A stretch of 16,588 nucleotides of DNA. Origin: B1 sp044370475 (lineage in GTDB: Bacteria; Bacteroidota; Bacteroidia; UKL13-3). Under the pieces are notes generated by a model that saw nothing but the letters and a program-made list of their open reading frames with translations, did no database searches and was not told the DNA's origin. Both the position numbers and the translations under genes were made by a program. The stretch spans positions 1 through 16,588 of the forward strand of contig JBILVK010000060.1 in the NCBI GenBank assembly GCA_044370475.1, in the 5' to 3' direction. Shown here piece by piece: positions 5,164 to 12,632 of this stretch (positions within the stretch are counted from its first letter, which is position 1; each line of letters opens with the position of its first letter).

Positions 5164-8100
5164 CTATCTACCTATCTCAACAATTCTAAGGTTTCTAATT
5201 TCTTCTCCAACTTTTAACCTAACCAAATATACTCCGCCAGCCGTTTGGTAATTGGCGGCTTGGAATAGGAAGGAATATGTGCCGGCTTTGAAGTTTTGTT
5301 CTTTCGCTAAACTATGAACCAGCCTTCCACTCATATCATACACATCCATGCTAATATCGGCACTTTCTTGCAAGGTTAAGCTTAGGTTGGTTTGCTCGGT
5401 AAACGGATTAGGTTGCGCATTAAACTTAAAGTTGCGACTAAACATATCGCCATCCAAGCCCACGGTACTTATGTTCACGTCCATGGTGCTTTGGTTCAGA
5501 CAGCCATAAATGCTTCTGGTGTATAAACTCACAGTGTATATGCCATTGTTTACATAGGCATGGTAAGGTGAATATAAAAAACTTGAATCGCCATCACCAA
5601 AATACCATTTGCAAGATACATTGGCTTCGTCTGGTGTTAATTTAACACCGCCCGCAGATTGCACTGCCGTAAAGCTTGCCTTTGGAACTGGGTTAACAGA
5701 TACTCCCAAAAATGCATAGGCAGAACAATTTGAACCTACCAAAGAGTCTGTTAAATATACATAGCCTGTGCCTGGGGCCGTCCAGGTTACACTAATTTTT
5801 GAGGTACCCTGACCCATATCAATATTGCCACCAATAATGCCCCAATCATAGTATTTATTCGAGTTAAAAATGGTACCATACATTGCAGTGCCGTTCTCAC
5901 ATACTGAATTTGCACCACTGATAAAGGTACTTGGTTTGGGTTCTATGCTTACATTTAATATGCTAGAAATTCCAGTACATCCTGTTGCATCAACACTATC
6001 TATTACTTGTATGCTGCCCGTTCCTGCACTGCTCCAACTTACTTCGATGCCCGCTGTGCCTAAGCCAGTAACAATGGTACCTCCACTCACTAACCAAGTA
6101 TAGGTTCTACCTAAACTAGGGGCAATATTGTACGAGGAAACAGAGTTCACACACACACTTGTTGGTCCGCTTACCACTGGATTTGGTTGAATGTTGATAT
6201 TTACATTAAAGGTTGGTGCATAGCCAACACAACCCGAGGCGTTAATAGAATCGCTCACCGTTATACTGCCTGAACCAAATGAGCCCCATAATACTTGAAT
6301 GTCGCTTGTTCCCTGACCCGAAACTATGCTTCCATTGCTTACACTCCAATTGTATGTGCGACCGGTATTTGATGGGATAGAGTATGCCTTAGTGCTTGAT
6401 GCGCAAACATTGTTTTCGCCCGTTATAACTGGCGTTGGATTGGCTTCTATGTTTACCGTATAATTAGCTGTAAGCACCGCACATCCTGTTGCATTTACCG
6501 AATCTTTTACATTCACAAATGCACTGCCAGCACTTGGCCATAACACCGTGATGGTAGAGGTGCCCTGACCACTTACGATGCTTCCACTGTTTACATTCCA
6601 AATATAGCTTCTGCCTGTATTAGATGGGGTGCTGTAAACTACATTTTCTCCCGCACATACCGTTTGTTTTCCCGTAATAACAGGATTTGGATTGGCGGTA
6701 ATAGAAACCGCCATAAGTGGTGAGGTTCCTTTACAACCTGTAAGGTTTATTGAATCAGAAACTTCAACAGTTCCCGAGCCACTAATTGGCCAAAGTACAC
6801 TAATACTTGCAGTACCTTGTCCGCTTACGATACTACCCAAGGTAACTGTCCACTTATAGGTATGTCCGCTTAAACCTGGTATAGAATAGGTGGCTGTGGC
6901 GCCCTGACAAATGGCATCATTGCCACTTACTATAGGTTGAGGAATGGTGTTTTTATTTACGTTAAATACAGCAGAAAAAGATTTACATCCAGAAACATTT
7001 ACCGAGTCGCTTACTTGCACATCTCCTGCACCATTGCTTCCCCAAACTATATTAATAGATGAAGTTCCTTGTCCAGAAACAATAGTTCCTCCATTCACAA
7101 TCCACTTATATGTTCTTCCTGTATTGCTTGGTGTTGAATAGGTAGAAATTGAATTTTCGCAAACCGAATTTAAACCATTTACCAAAGGTGCTGGCAAAGT
7201 ATTTTTTACCACTTTGTAATCATTGGTAATGACAAAACATCCCGATGCCAATACAGAATCCATTAAGTTAATCAATCCTGTTCCATTGCTTCCCCAAAGC
7301 ACTTGTATCGAATTGGTTCCTTGCCCAGATACAATGGTTCCGCCTGTTACATTCCATACATATTTTCTGCCTGTATTTGCAGCAACACCATAGGTAGCCG
7401 ATGTGTTTTCGCACAGGGTATCTTTACCTGTAATGGTAGGTGTTGGAATAGGAGATATCGACACAAAATAATCGGATGCAGGTGCCACGCAACCAGAAGC
7501 TGTATGTGTTACCACCAAGCTTAAGGTGCCTGTGCCTAAGCTGGTCCATTGTATGCTAACATTGGCTGTTCCTTGTCCGCTTAAAATGGCACCGCCCAAT
7601 ACTGTCCAATTCATACTCAAGGATGGGTCTGATGGCGTGCTATAGGTTTCAATTTGGTTTTGGCATACATCCACCAAGCCAGAAATATTAGGAGACAATA
7701 CTTCAACGGTCTGTGTATGGAAGGTATCGGAAATGGTTTTACATTGGTTAGCGAAGGTAGAATCACTTAATAAAATATATCCTGCTCCAACATTGTCCCA
7801 CAGTACCCTAATTCTATTTGAAAACTGTCCAGAAACAATGGTTCCTCCAAATACTTCCCAAACATAAGATCTGCCGGGCTTTGCTGGCGTGCTATAACTC
7901 AAATTGCTGTTCAAGCAATTTTGCGATGTTCCTATTATGGTTGGACCCGCATTCATGTCTACTTGTATAGGTCCTAACACACATTGTGTAACATGGTTAT
8001 TTTCTGTTTTGGTGATGAGTAGTTCTATCACCTCAGTGCTCGTTGGATTAATGGTAATATCTTTTGTACTTGCACCTGTTGTCCATTCGTAACTGTATTG

Positions 8101-11100
8101 CAATGGTGTAATCTCTAATAGGCCGTAGGCGTCTTTTAAACAAGGGTCTATTGCCAAAGGATCTGTATTTAAATGGGTAGCCCATTTCTCTTTTTGCACA
8201 CAATTGCTACCTTGCATGTACACATAATCTTTCGGACTTGCACTTGGTTGTCCACTGGCCCACTTTTGATAAATTAAAGTATCCTTATTTACCCATTCAA
8301 AATACCCATTTCTGTTTTTAAACAAACCTATCCAAACATTGCTATCGGTAAGGTTGCTTATAAAGTCTTGCTCCATAGAATCATTGATACATGCCAAGTA
8401 TCCGCCCACTGCCAAGGCCTTCTGCAGCGAGGTTTCCCAGCTGTTGCTGGTATTAGATTGGTAGTAATGATGTCCCCTAAATTCTCCCAAATAACTATAA
8501 CCTGCTAATGCCTGACCTGCAGTATAACCTGTTAAGTTTGGACCAGGGAAAGTAGTTGCATTGTTGTTTAAATTGGAGGCAATTGTGAGGCTGCTACCCG
8601 CACAAATAGTTGTATCTCCCATAGATAAAGTGTACTTGTCTTTGTTGTAATATACACTGTCGAAGCTTGAACAGCCAAAGCTGTTTTCTACATAACCATA
8701 ATACCAACCGGTATTGTAAATAGTGGTATTAAAGGTAGTATCGCCATTGCTCCATCTGTATTTTTCTTGGGCAATAGGTAACTCCAAACTGGTAGAAATT
8801 AAATCACTACAGCCAAATATTGAATCAACAAATAAATCAATTGGCAAATTGTCGGGATGCGTATTAATGGTAACCGTATCATAACAAAATACGCCACTGC
8901 TACCTGTTGGAACTTCAATCCAATAATCTGTGGTAGCATCCACTGCGTTCACCAAAATATTCTGTGTGGTATCTCCAGTTGACCATAACACCTTAGTAGG
9001 TATGCGGTAATTAATAATAATATTGTCTAATGACCAGCTTTCATTGCACTTGGCAAGGTTCGCAGAAGTGTCACGCAATGCACCTAACCAAGAAAATACT
9101 AAGCTAGATTCACTGTGTGCAAATGATTTTGTAATGGTGTATTTTGAACTTGAACTTCCACTTAAACACCTCCTAGGAAGACTACTTGCAACGGCTCCTG
9201 TAAATGCAGGATAGCTTCCAGAAATACCCGTATTATTATAGCTCTGCGTACATGAAACACTATTAGAAAAAGTTTCATTCAACAAAGTATTATTGTTCAC
9301 CATAAACTTAAATCTATCCTCCCCAACCGTAGCACAATTTCCTTCCCACGAATCATGAAGGTATAAATCAAAACTTACCGTAATAGAATCATGCGTTGGT
9401 ATACCATTCATGGTATAGGTTACAGAGTCATTTGCAAATGGTCCAAATACCTTGGTGCCATTGTATGTAAAGCTATCTGTTGAACTGTAATTGGTGAAAA
9501 TTCCAGCCTCAAAATTTTGCCTATGAGCTTGCTGGGTTCTAAACGGCAATACCGGTCCTAATATATAAACTTCGGTATTTGCGCATACTGTGGTATCTGG
9601 TGTAAGTATCTTGTTCTTGGCAAGAAAAACATAGATACTGTCTGAACCAAAGCCACTTCCATAATTGGCCGTTATGGTATACCATCCAGTTTCACTTATA
9701 GTTAAAGACCTACTTGTATCTCCCGTATTCCAGCGATAAGAATCCCACCCATCTGTATTGGCAGTAAGCATAATGCTGGTTGAATTGCAATCAAATAGCG
9801 AATCAAAATCTAATAAAGTACTTGGATCAAGCACATTTACATTGATGGCATCAAAACAAGAGTTGTTGTTTTGATTCACTTCTATAAAATAAGTAGTTGA
9901 GCTTGCTGGTGATACAGCAATACTCGTAGACGTTTCACTGGTACTCCACAAATAAGAGGTGGCGATTGAATTGTCAAATTCAATTAGGCCATAAAAGCCA
10001 GATTCGCATGGGTCTGCAGAGAATTGTGTTTCGTCTGTATTCTTCCATTTCTCACTGTCCACACATCCCGTTGCTCTCATATAAGCATATTGCTCGTTAG
10101 GAACTGAACTCGGTGAATTAAACAATAATGACCAATTGGTATAATTTAATGGATCGCAGTTTACCCATCTAAATGAACTACCCGGATTGTTGTTTCTATA
10201 CAATCCTATCCACAAATTTAAACTGGTAAGGGTAGGCTGTTGGGCTAAGAAATCATTCTCTTCCTGACTATTAATCACCACTAAATTGCCACCCAAGGCT
10301 AGGGCGTCTCTTTGGGCGCTCGACCAATCACCAGGGTTGTTAAAAACATAATAATGGTGTCCGTTTAAAGAGCCTACATAATTAACTGTTGAACCCAAGT
10401 TTTCGGAGGCACTTACTATTCGCTTTATAGGCGCTCCAAATGGCGAACAATCGTAGCGCGGACTAGCATCTAACTGCAATGAACTTCCTTTAATGAGGGT
10501 GGTATCATTTTGTACAATATTTCCTTTTGCAACTCTTACATAAATACTGTCCAACAAAGTGCAATTGCTATAAAAAAATACGGTGCAATACAACCATCCT
10601 GTTTCGGTAACTTTTGTTCCTATGGTAGTATCACCTGTGCTCCATAAGTACTTCATGTATCCATTGGGAGCAAAAAAGTTTACAGTATCCACATTGCAAA
10701 ATACAATGCTGTCGTTTCCTAAATCAAAGACCAAGGGTTCTGCAATTTCACAGGTGCCATTTACAATTTTGTAATGGTTGTTTGCCAAGAAATTGGTCTT
10801 CACAGTTACGGTTCCATTTGGCCAGTAAACCACCAAAGAATCAATAAAAGAATTGGTGCCTAATCCAATATGTATCTTTTCGCTCTTGCCCATTCCATCA
10901 GAGGATATTCCCTGTGAGGTATAGGTTTTATAGGCTTTAAAGGTTCCAGATTTTACATAAATTCTAGCACCAATTGGGTCGGCAGTTCCAAAACATGAGT
11001 ATAAGGTTAATGATAAATAATTGCTAAAGGAACTGGTATTGTTAAATAGCATTTTTGCATTACCTGCGGTACCTGGCACAAATATGTCGAGGTCGCCATT

Positions 11101-12267
11101 ATTATCATAATCAAATACCGTATACTTTAAACTGGTGCTGGTATCAACCACCGCTAATGGAATTAAATTGCTGTTCTCATTGGTAAATACATTCGACCCA
11201 TTATTCACCATCAAGGGCGCAGCAGAGGCAATAGAATCATTTCTCCTCACTTCCCACAATACATCAATAAAACCATCATTGTTTACATCAAAGAAGTTCG
11301 ATCTATAATAATCGCCATTATTACCTGCCATGGTATTGAATGTACTTGTTTGGTCGGTAAAAGTTCCAACACCATTGCTGTTTTTAAATACCTTTAATCC
11401 TTGGTTTCCTGGACCCGGACTAACGGTGTCTTTGGTGCCTAAAATAATATCAGAATAACCATCTTGGTTATAATCTGTAATGTTGGCAAAGCCTACGGGA
11501 CTGCTATTGGTAAGACCTGTAGTGCTTAGTAAATTAAAGGTTCCAGTGCCATTGTTGGCATACAATTGTATCTCACAAGATTGTTTAACGTTTGTATTTT
11601 TAATCAAAAGCAAATCGTCGTCTAAATCATTGTCGTAATTAATAAAACTGATTATAGGAAGCGTACTTCCAAAACCAGAAAATAAATCAACAGGTGCACT
11701 AAAACTACTGCCGCCATTAACCAAAGCGCTCACTCTATAATCACCAGAAACATCCCTCACATACACAATGTCTAAATCATTGTCCTTATCATAATCACTA
11801 ATTAAAACAATTGGGTCTAATGTTAAATATTGTGAAGCAACATTTGGATTGCTAGGCATATTCATAGCTGTACTTACCTCAGAAAAACTACTTCCACAAT
11901 TGTTTTTAAACAACCTAAAATAGCCAGGTGTGCCAGCACTTATAAACAACAAATCTTGGTAACCATCATTGTTGTAATCAAAAGAAACAACACCTTCTGT
12001 GCCTTTGCCATTGCCAGCAATTACTGGGAATCCCATGTCGGCCGTTACCTTAGTATAGCTGCCAAAATTATTATAGTAAATTTCAATATTGCCACTTGGC
12101 CCATTCTGATAAACAAGGTCATCATACGAATCGTTGTTGTAATCTACTACATCCAAGATATGTCCGCCACTGGCAGGCAATTGAGTAAAGTTTATGGTAT
12201 TAGGAAACTGAGCATATGCAAATAGATGAGTAAAAAATGCACAAACAAATAGTAGTTTTTTCATCAT
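5164..12267 (-). CDS. Giant T9SS-secreted multidomain protein (FG-GAP propeller, UnbV, C-type lectin-like, PKD-like repeats)
   Basis: About 2367 residues, probably an adhesin or surface matrix protein. The order is: signal peptide (1-20, cleavage before QFPN; M1 or M2 may start); seven FG-GAP/VCBS calcium-type loops such as DYNNDSYDD, DYNNDGYQD, DYNQDGYSD and DVNNDGFID (about 36-400), which suits a seven-bladed propeller; a UnbV/ASPIC domain (about 425-502; DPIGARI, HIGLG, VYWPNG); three related supermodules (about 512-1439) built on WSTGDT Ig-like domains and carrying two C-type lectin-like domains (about 633-764 and 1263-1386; WIGL motifs) and one beta-sandwich-like domain (about 915-1090); nine PKD-like repeats (1440-2194); one PKD domain (2195-2270; WYFGDGDSS); and a T9SS type A sorting domain (about 2280-2367; QPNPF, GVYLVRL). 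The sorting domain implies export through the outer membrane and surface attachment or release. The lectin domains lack the canonical WND and EPN/QPD calcium-sugar motifs (W-K-N and W-A-T instead). It is monocistronic with its own terminator and divergent from another T9SS gene. The ligand is unknown. Confidence 0.92.
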   Translation of the reverse strand: MMKKLLFVCAFFTHLFAYAQFPNTINFTQLPASGGHILDVVDYNNDSYDDLVYQNGPSGNIEIYYNNFGSYTKVTADMGFPVIAGNGKGTEGVVSFDYNNDGYQDLLFISAGTPGYFRLFKNNCGSSFSEVSTAMNMPSNPNVASQYLTLDPIVLISDYDKDNDLDIVYVRDVSGDYRVSALVNGGSSFSAPVDLFSGFGSTLPIISFINYDNDLDDDLLLIKNTNVKQSCEIQLYANNGTGTFNLLSTTGLTNSSPVGFANITDYNQDGYSDIILGTKDTVSPGPGNQGLKVFKNSNGVGTFTDQTSTFNTMAGNNGDYYRSNFFDVNNDGFIDVLWEVRRNDSIASAAPLMVNNGSNVFTNENSNLIPLAVVDTSTSLKYTVFDYDNNGDLDIFVPGTAGNAKMLFNNTSSFSNYLSLTLYSCFGTADPIGARIYVKSGTFKAYKTYTSQGISSDGMGKSEKIHIGLGTNSFIDSLVVYWPNGTVTVKTNFLANNHYKIVNGTCEIAEPLVFDLGNDSIVFCNVDTVNFFAPNGYMKYLWSTGDTTIGTKVTETGWLYCTVFFYSNCTLLDSIYVRVAKGNIVQNDTTLIKGSSLQLDASPRYDCSPFGAPIKRIVSASENLGSTVNYVGSLNGHHYYVFNNPGDWSSAQRDALALGGNLVVINSQEENDFLAQQPTLTSLNLWIGLYRNNNPGSSFRWVNCDPLNYTNWSLLFNSPSSVPNEQYAYMRATGCVDSEKWKNTDETQFSADPCESGFYGLIEFDNSIATSYLWSTSETSTSIAVSPASSTTYFIEVNQNNNSCFDAINVNVLDPSTLLDFDSLFDCNSTSIMLTANTDGWDSYRWNTGDTSRSLTISETGWYTITANYGSGFGSDSIYVFLAKNKILTPDTTVCANTEVYILGPVLPFRTQQAHRQNFEAGIFTNYSSTDSFTYNGTKVFGPFANDSVTYTMNGIPTHDSITVSFDLYLHDSWEGNCATVGEDRFKFMVNNNTLLNETFSNSVSCTQSYNNTGISGSYPAFTGAVASSLPRRCLSGSSSSKYTITKSFAHSESSLVFSWLGALRDTSANLAKCNESWSLDNIIINYRIPTKVLWSTGDTTQNILVNAVDATTDYWIEVPTGSSGVFCYDTVTINTHPDNLPIDLFVDSIFGCSDLISTSLELPIAQEKYRWSNGDTTFNTTIYNTGWYYGYVENSFGCSSFDSVYYNKDKYTLSMGDTTICAGSSLTIASNLNNNATTFPGPNLTGYTAGQALAGYSYLGEFRGHHYYQSNTSNSWETSLQKALAVGGYLACINDSMEQDFISNLTDSNVWIGLFKNRNGYFEWVNKDTLIYQKWASGQPSASPKDYVYMQGSNCVQKEKWATHLNTDPLAIDPCLKDAYGLLEITPLQYSYEWTTGASTKDITINPTSTEVIELLITKTENNHVTQCVLGPIQVDMNAGPTIIGTSQNCLNSNLSYSTPAKPGRSYVWEVFGGTIVSGQFSNRIRVLWDNVGAGYILLSDSTFANQCKTISDTFHTQTVEVLSPNISGLVDVCQNQIETYSTPSDPSLSMNWTVLGGAILSGQGTANVSIQWTSLGTGTLSLVVTHTASGCVAPASDYFVSISPIPTPTITGKDTLCENTSATYGVAANTGRKYVWNVTGGTIVSGQGTNSIQVLWGSNGTGLINLMDSVLASGCFVITNDYKVVKNTLPAPLVNGLNSVCENSISTYSTPSNTGRTYKWIVNGGTIVSGQGTSSINIVWGSNGAGDVQVSDSVNVSGCKSFSAVFNVNKNTIPQPIVSGNDAICQGATATYSIPGLSGHTYKWTVTLGSIVSGQGTASISVLWPISGSGTVEVSDSINLTGCKGTSPLMAVSITANPNPVITGKQTVCAGENVVYSTPSNTGRSYIWNVNSGSIVSGQGTSTITVLWPSAGSAFVNVKDSVNATGCAVLTANYTVNIEANPTPVITGENNVCASSTKAYSIPSNTGRTYNWSVSNGSIVSGQGTSDIQVLWGSFGSGSITVSDSINASGCVGYAPTFNVNINIQPNPVVSGPTSVCVNSVSSYNIAPSLGRTYTWLVSGGTIVTGLGTAGIEVSWSSAGTGSIQVIDSVDATGCTGISSILNVSIEPKPSTFISGANSVCENGTAMYGTIFNSNKYYDWGIIGGNIDMGQGTSKISVTWTAPGTGYVYLTDSLVGSNCSAYAFLGVSVNPVPKASFTAVQSAGGVKLTPDEANVSCKWYFGDGDSSFLYSPYHAYVNNGIYTVSLYTRSIYGCLNQSTMDVNISTVGLDGDMFSRNFKFNAQPNPFTEQTNLSLTLQESADISMDVYDMSGRLVHSLAKEQNFKAGTYSFLFQAANYQTAGGVYLVRLKVGEEIRNLRIVEIGR
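5686..7950 (-). repeat. Nine tandem PKD-like repeats, six of exactly 84 residues
   Basis: Residues 1440-2194 of the giant protein form nine consecutive copies, 82-86 residues each; copies 3-8 are exactly 84 residues (252 bases). Shared features are a starting PxPxIxG, VC, YSxPSNTGRxYxW, GGTIVSGQGT, IxVxWGSxGxG, DSVxxSGC. The first two and the last copy are the most diverged, as expected if the array grew by duplication in its middle. Each copy carries two Cys (near positions 12 and 70), which may form a disulfide. The pattern resembles the PKD-like domains common in T9SS cargo proteins; such arrays usually act as stalks. Confidence 0.85.
7951..10734 (-). repeat. Three-fold supermodule with inserted lectin-like or beta-sandwich domains
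   Basis: Residues about 512-811, 812-1136 and 1137-1439 follow the same plan: a Cys, an Ig-like domain with W(S/N)(T/N)GDT and TGW(Y/L), a DS(I/V)Y strand, the start of a second Ig-like domain (DTTLIKG, DTTVCAN, DTTICAG), a long insert, then the rest of that second domain (YLWSTSET, VLWSTGDT, YEWTTGAS). The inserts are a C-type lectin-like domain, a different beta-sandwich-like domain, and a second C-type lectin-like domain. Confidence 0.65.
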
Positions 12268-12370
12268 ATTGAAAGGTTAGAAAGTATTAAATCTTGCGTC
12301 ATAAGAATGTTAATTTTTTATTGTAAGCATTAGAAAACCAATCTCTTTTTGCACAATGACTACAATCTAA

Positions 12371-12378
12371 CAAACATA
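12371..12378 (-). promoter_or_regulatory. Candidate -7 box for the giant T9SS gene
   Basis: On the minus strand TATGTTTG matches TAnnTTTG exactly. No TTG sits at the expected -33 spacing. It would give a leader of about 100 bases. Confidence 0.4.
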
Positions 12379-12488
12379 CCTAAAATAAATAAAAAAAACG
12401 CTTTAATGGCTCAGTATTAAGAGAATTTAATGTTTTTTAAAATAGGTTCAAAAACAAGCCAATCTATCTAAATCATGGTTAACGGCGT

Positions 12489-12517
12489 TTGGTTCAGTCC
12501 AGTTCTGTCTGAACCAA
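12489..12517. promoter_or_regulatory. Perfect inverted repeat, candidate operator
   Basis: TTGGTTCAG (12489-12497) and CTGAACCAA (12509-12517) are perfect 9-base arms separated by 11 bases. There is no T-run on either strand, so it is not a typical terminator. Arm centres are 20 bases apart, about two helical turns, which suits a dimeric regulator acting on one or both divergent genes. Confidence 0.4.
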
Positions 12518-12586
12518 TACCAAATCTGTTAAGATTTTCTAAATAGGTATATTCACTAATACCCCGTTTTTATTTCCTGATTTTTA

Positions 12587-12594
12587 TATATTTG
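12587..12594 (+). promoter_or_regulatory. -7 element for the gingipain-like gene
   Basis: TATATTTG is a perfect match to TAnnTTTG. Transcription would start near 12600, giving a leader of about 33 bases. The -33 element is not clear. Confidence 0.5.
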
Positions 12595-12632
12595 ATAAGA
12601 TTCAATCTCCCAAAAACGATTAAAAAACAGTC

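Larger units (their letters stand above)
12268..12632. other. Divergent intergenic region between two T9SS cargo genes
   Basis: 365 bases without a credible ORF. It holds one candidate -7 box for each flanking gene and a perfect 9-base inverted repeat (12489-12517) placed between them; these are listed separately. Leaders would be about 100 bases for the leftward gene and 33 bases for the rightward gene. Confidence 0.6.

Noticed and set aside
5686..7950. Regular 252-base spacing as a possible CRISPR or satellite array
   Set aside because: The period is a multiple of three, the repeats differ mostly at the base level and all lie in one open frame encoding PKD-like domains.
5870..12225. Several 60-90 residue plus-strand ORFs inside the giant gene
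   Set aside because: They are antisense shadows of a long, well-supported coding frame, with low-complexity translations and no domain signal.
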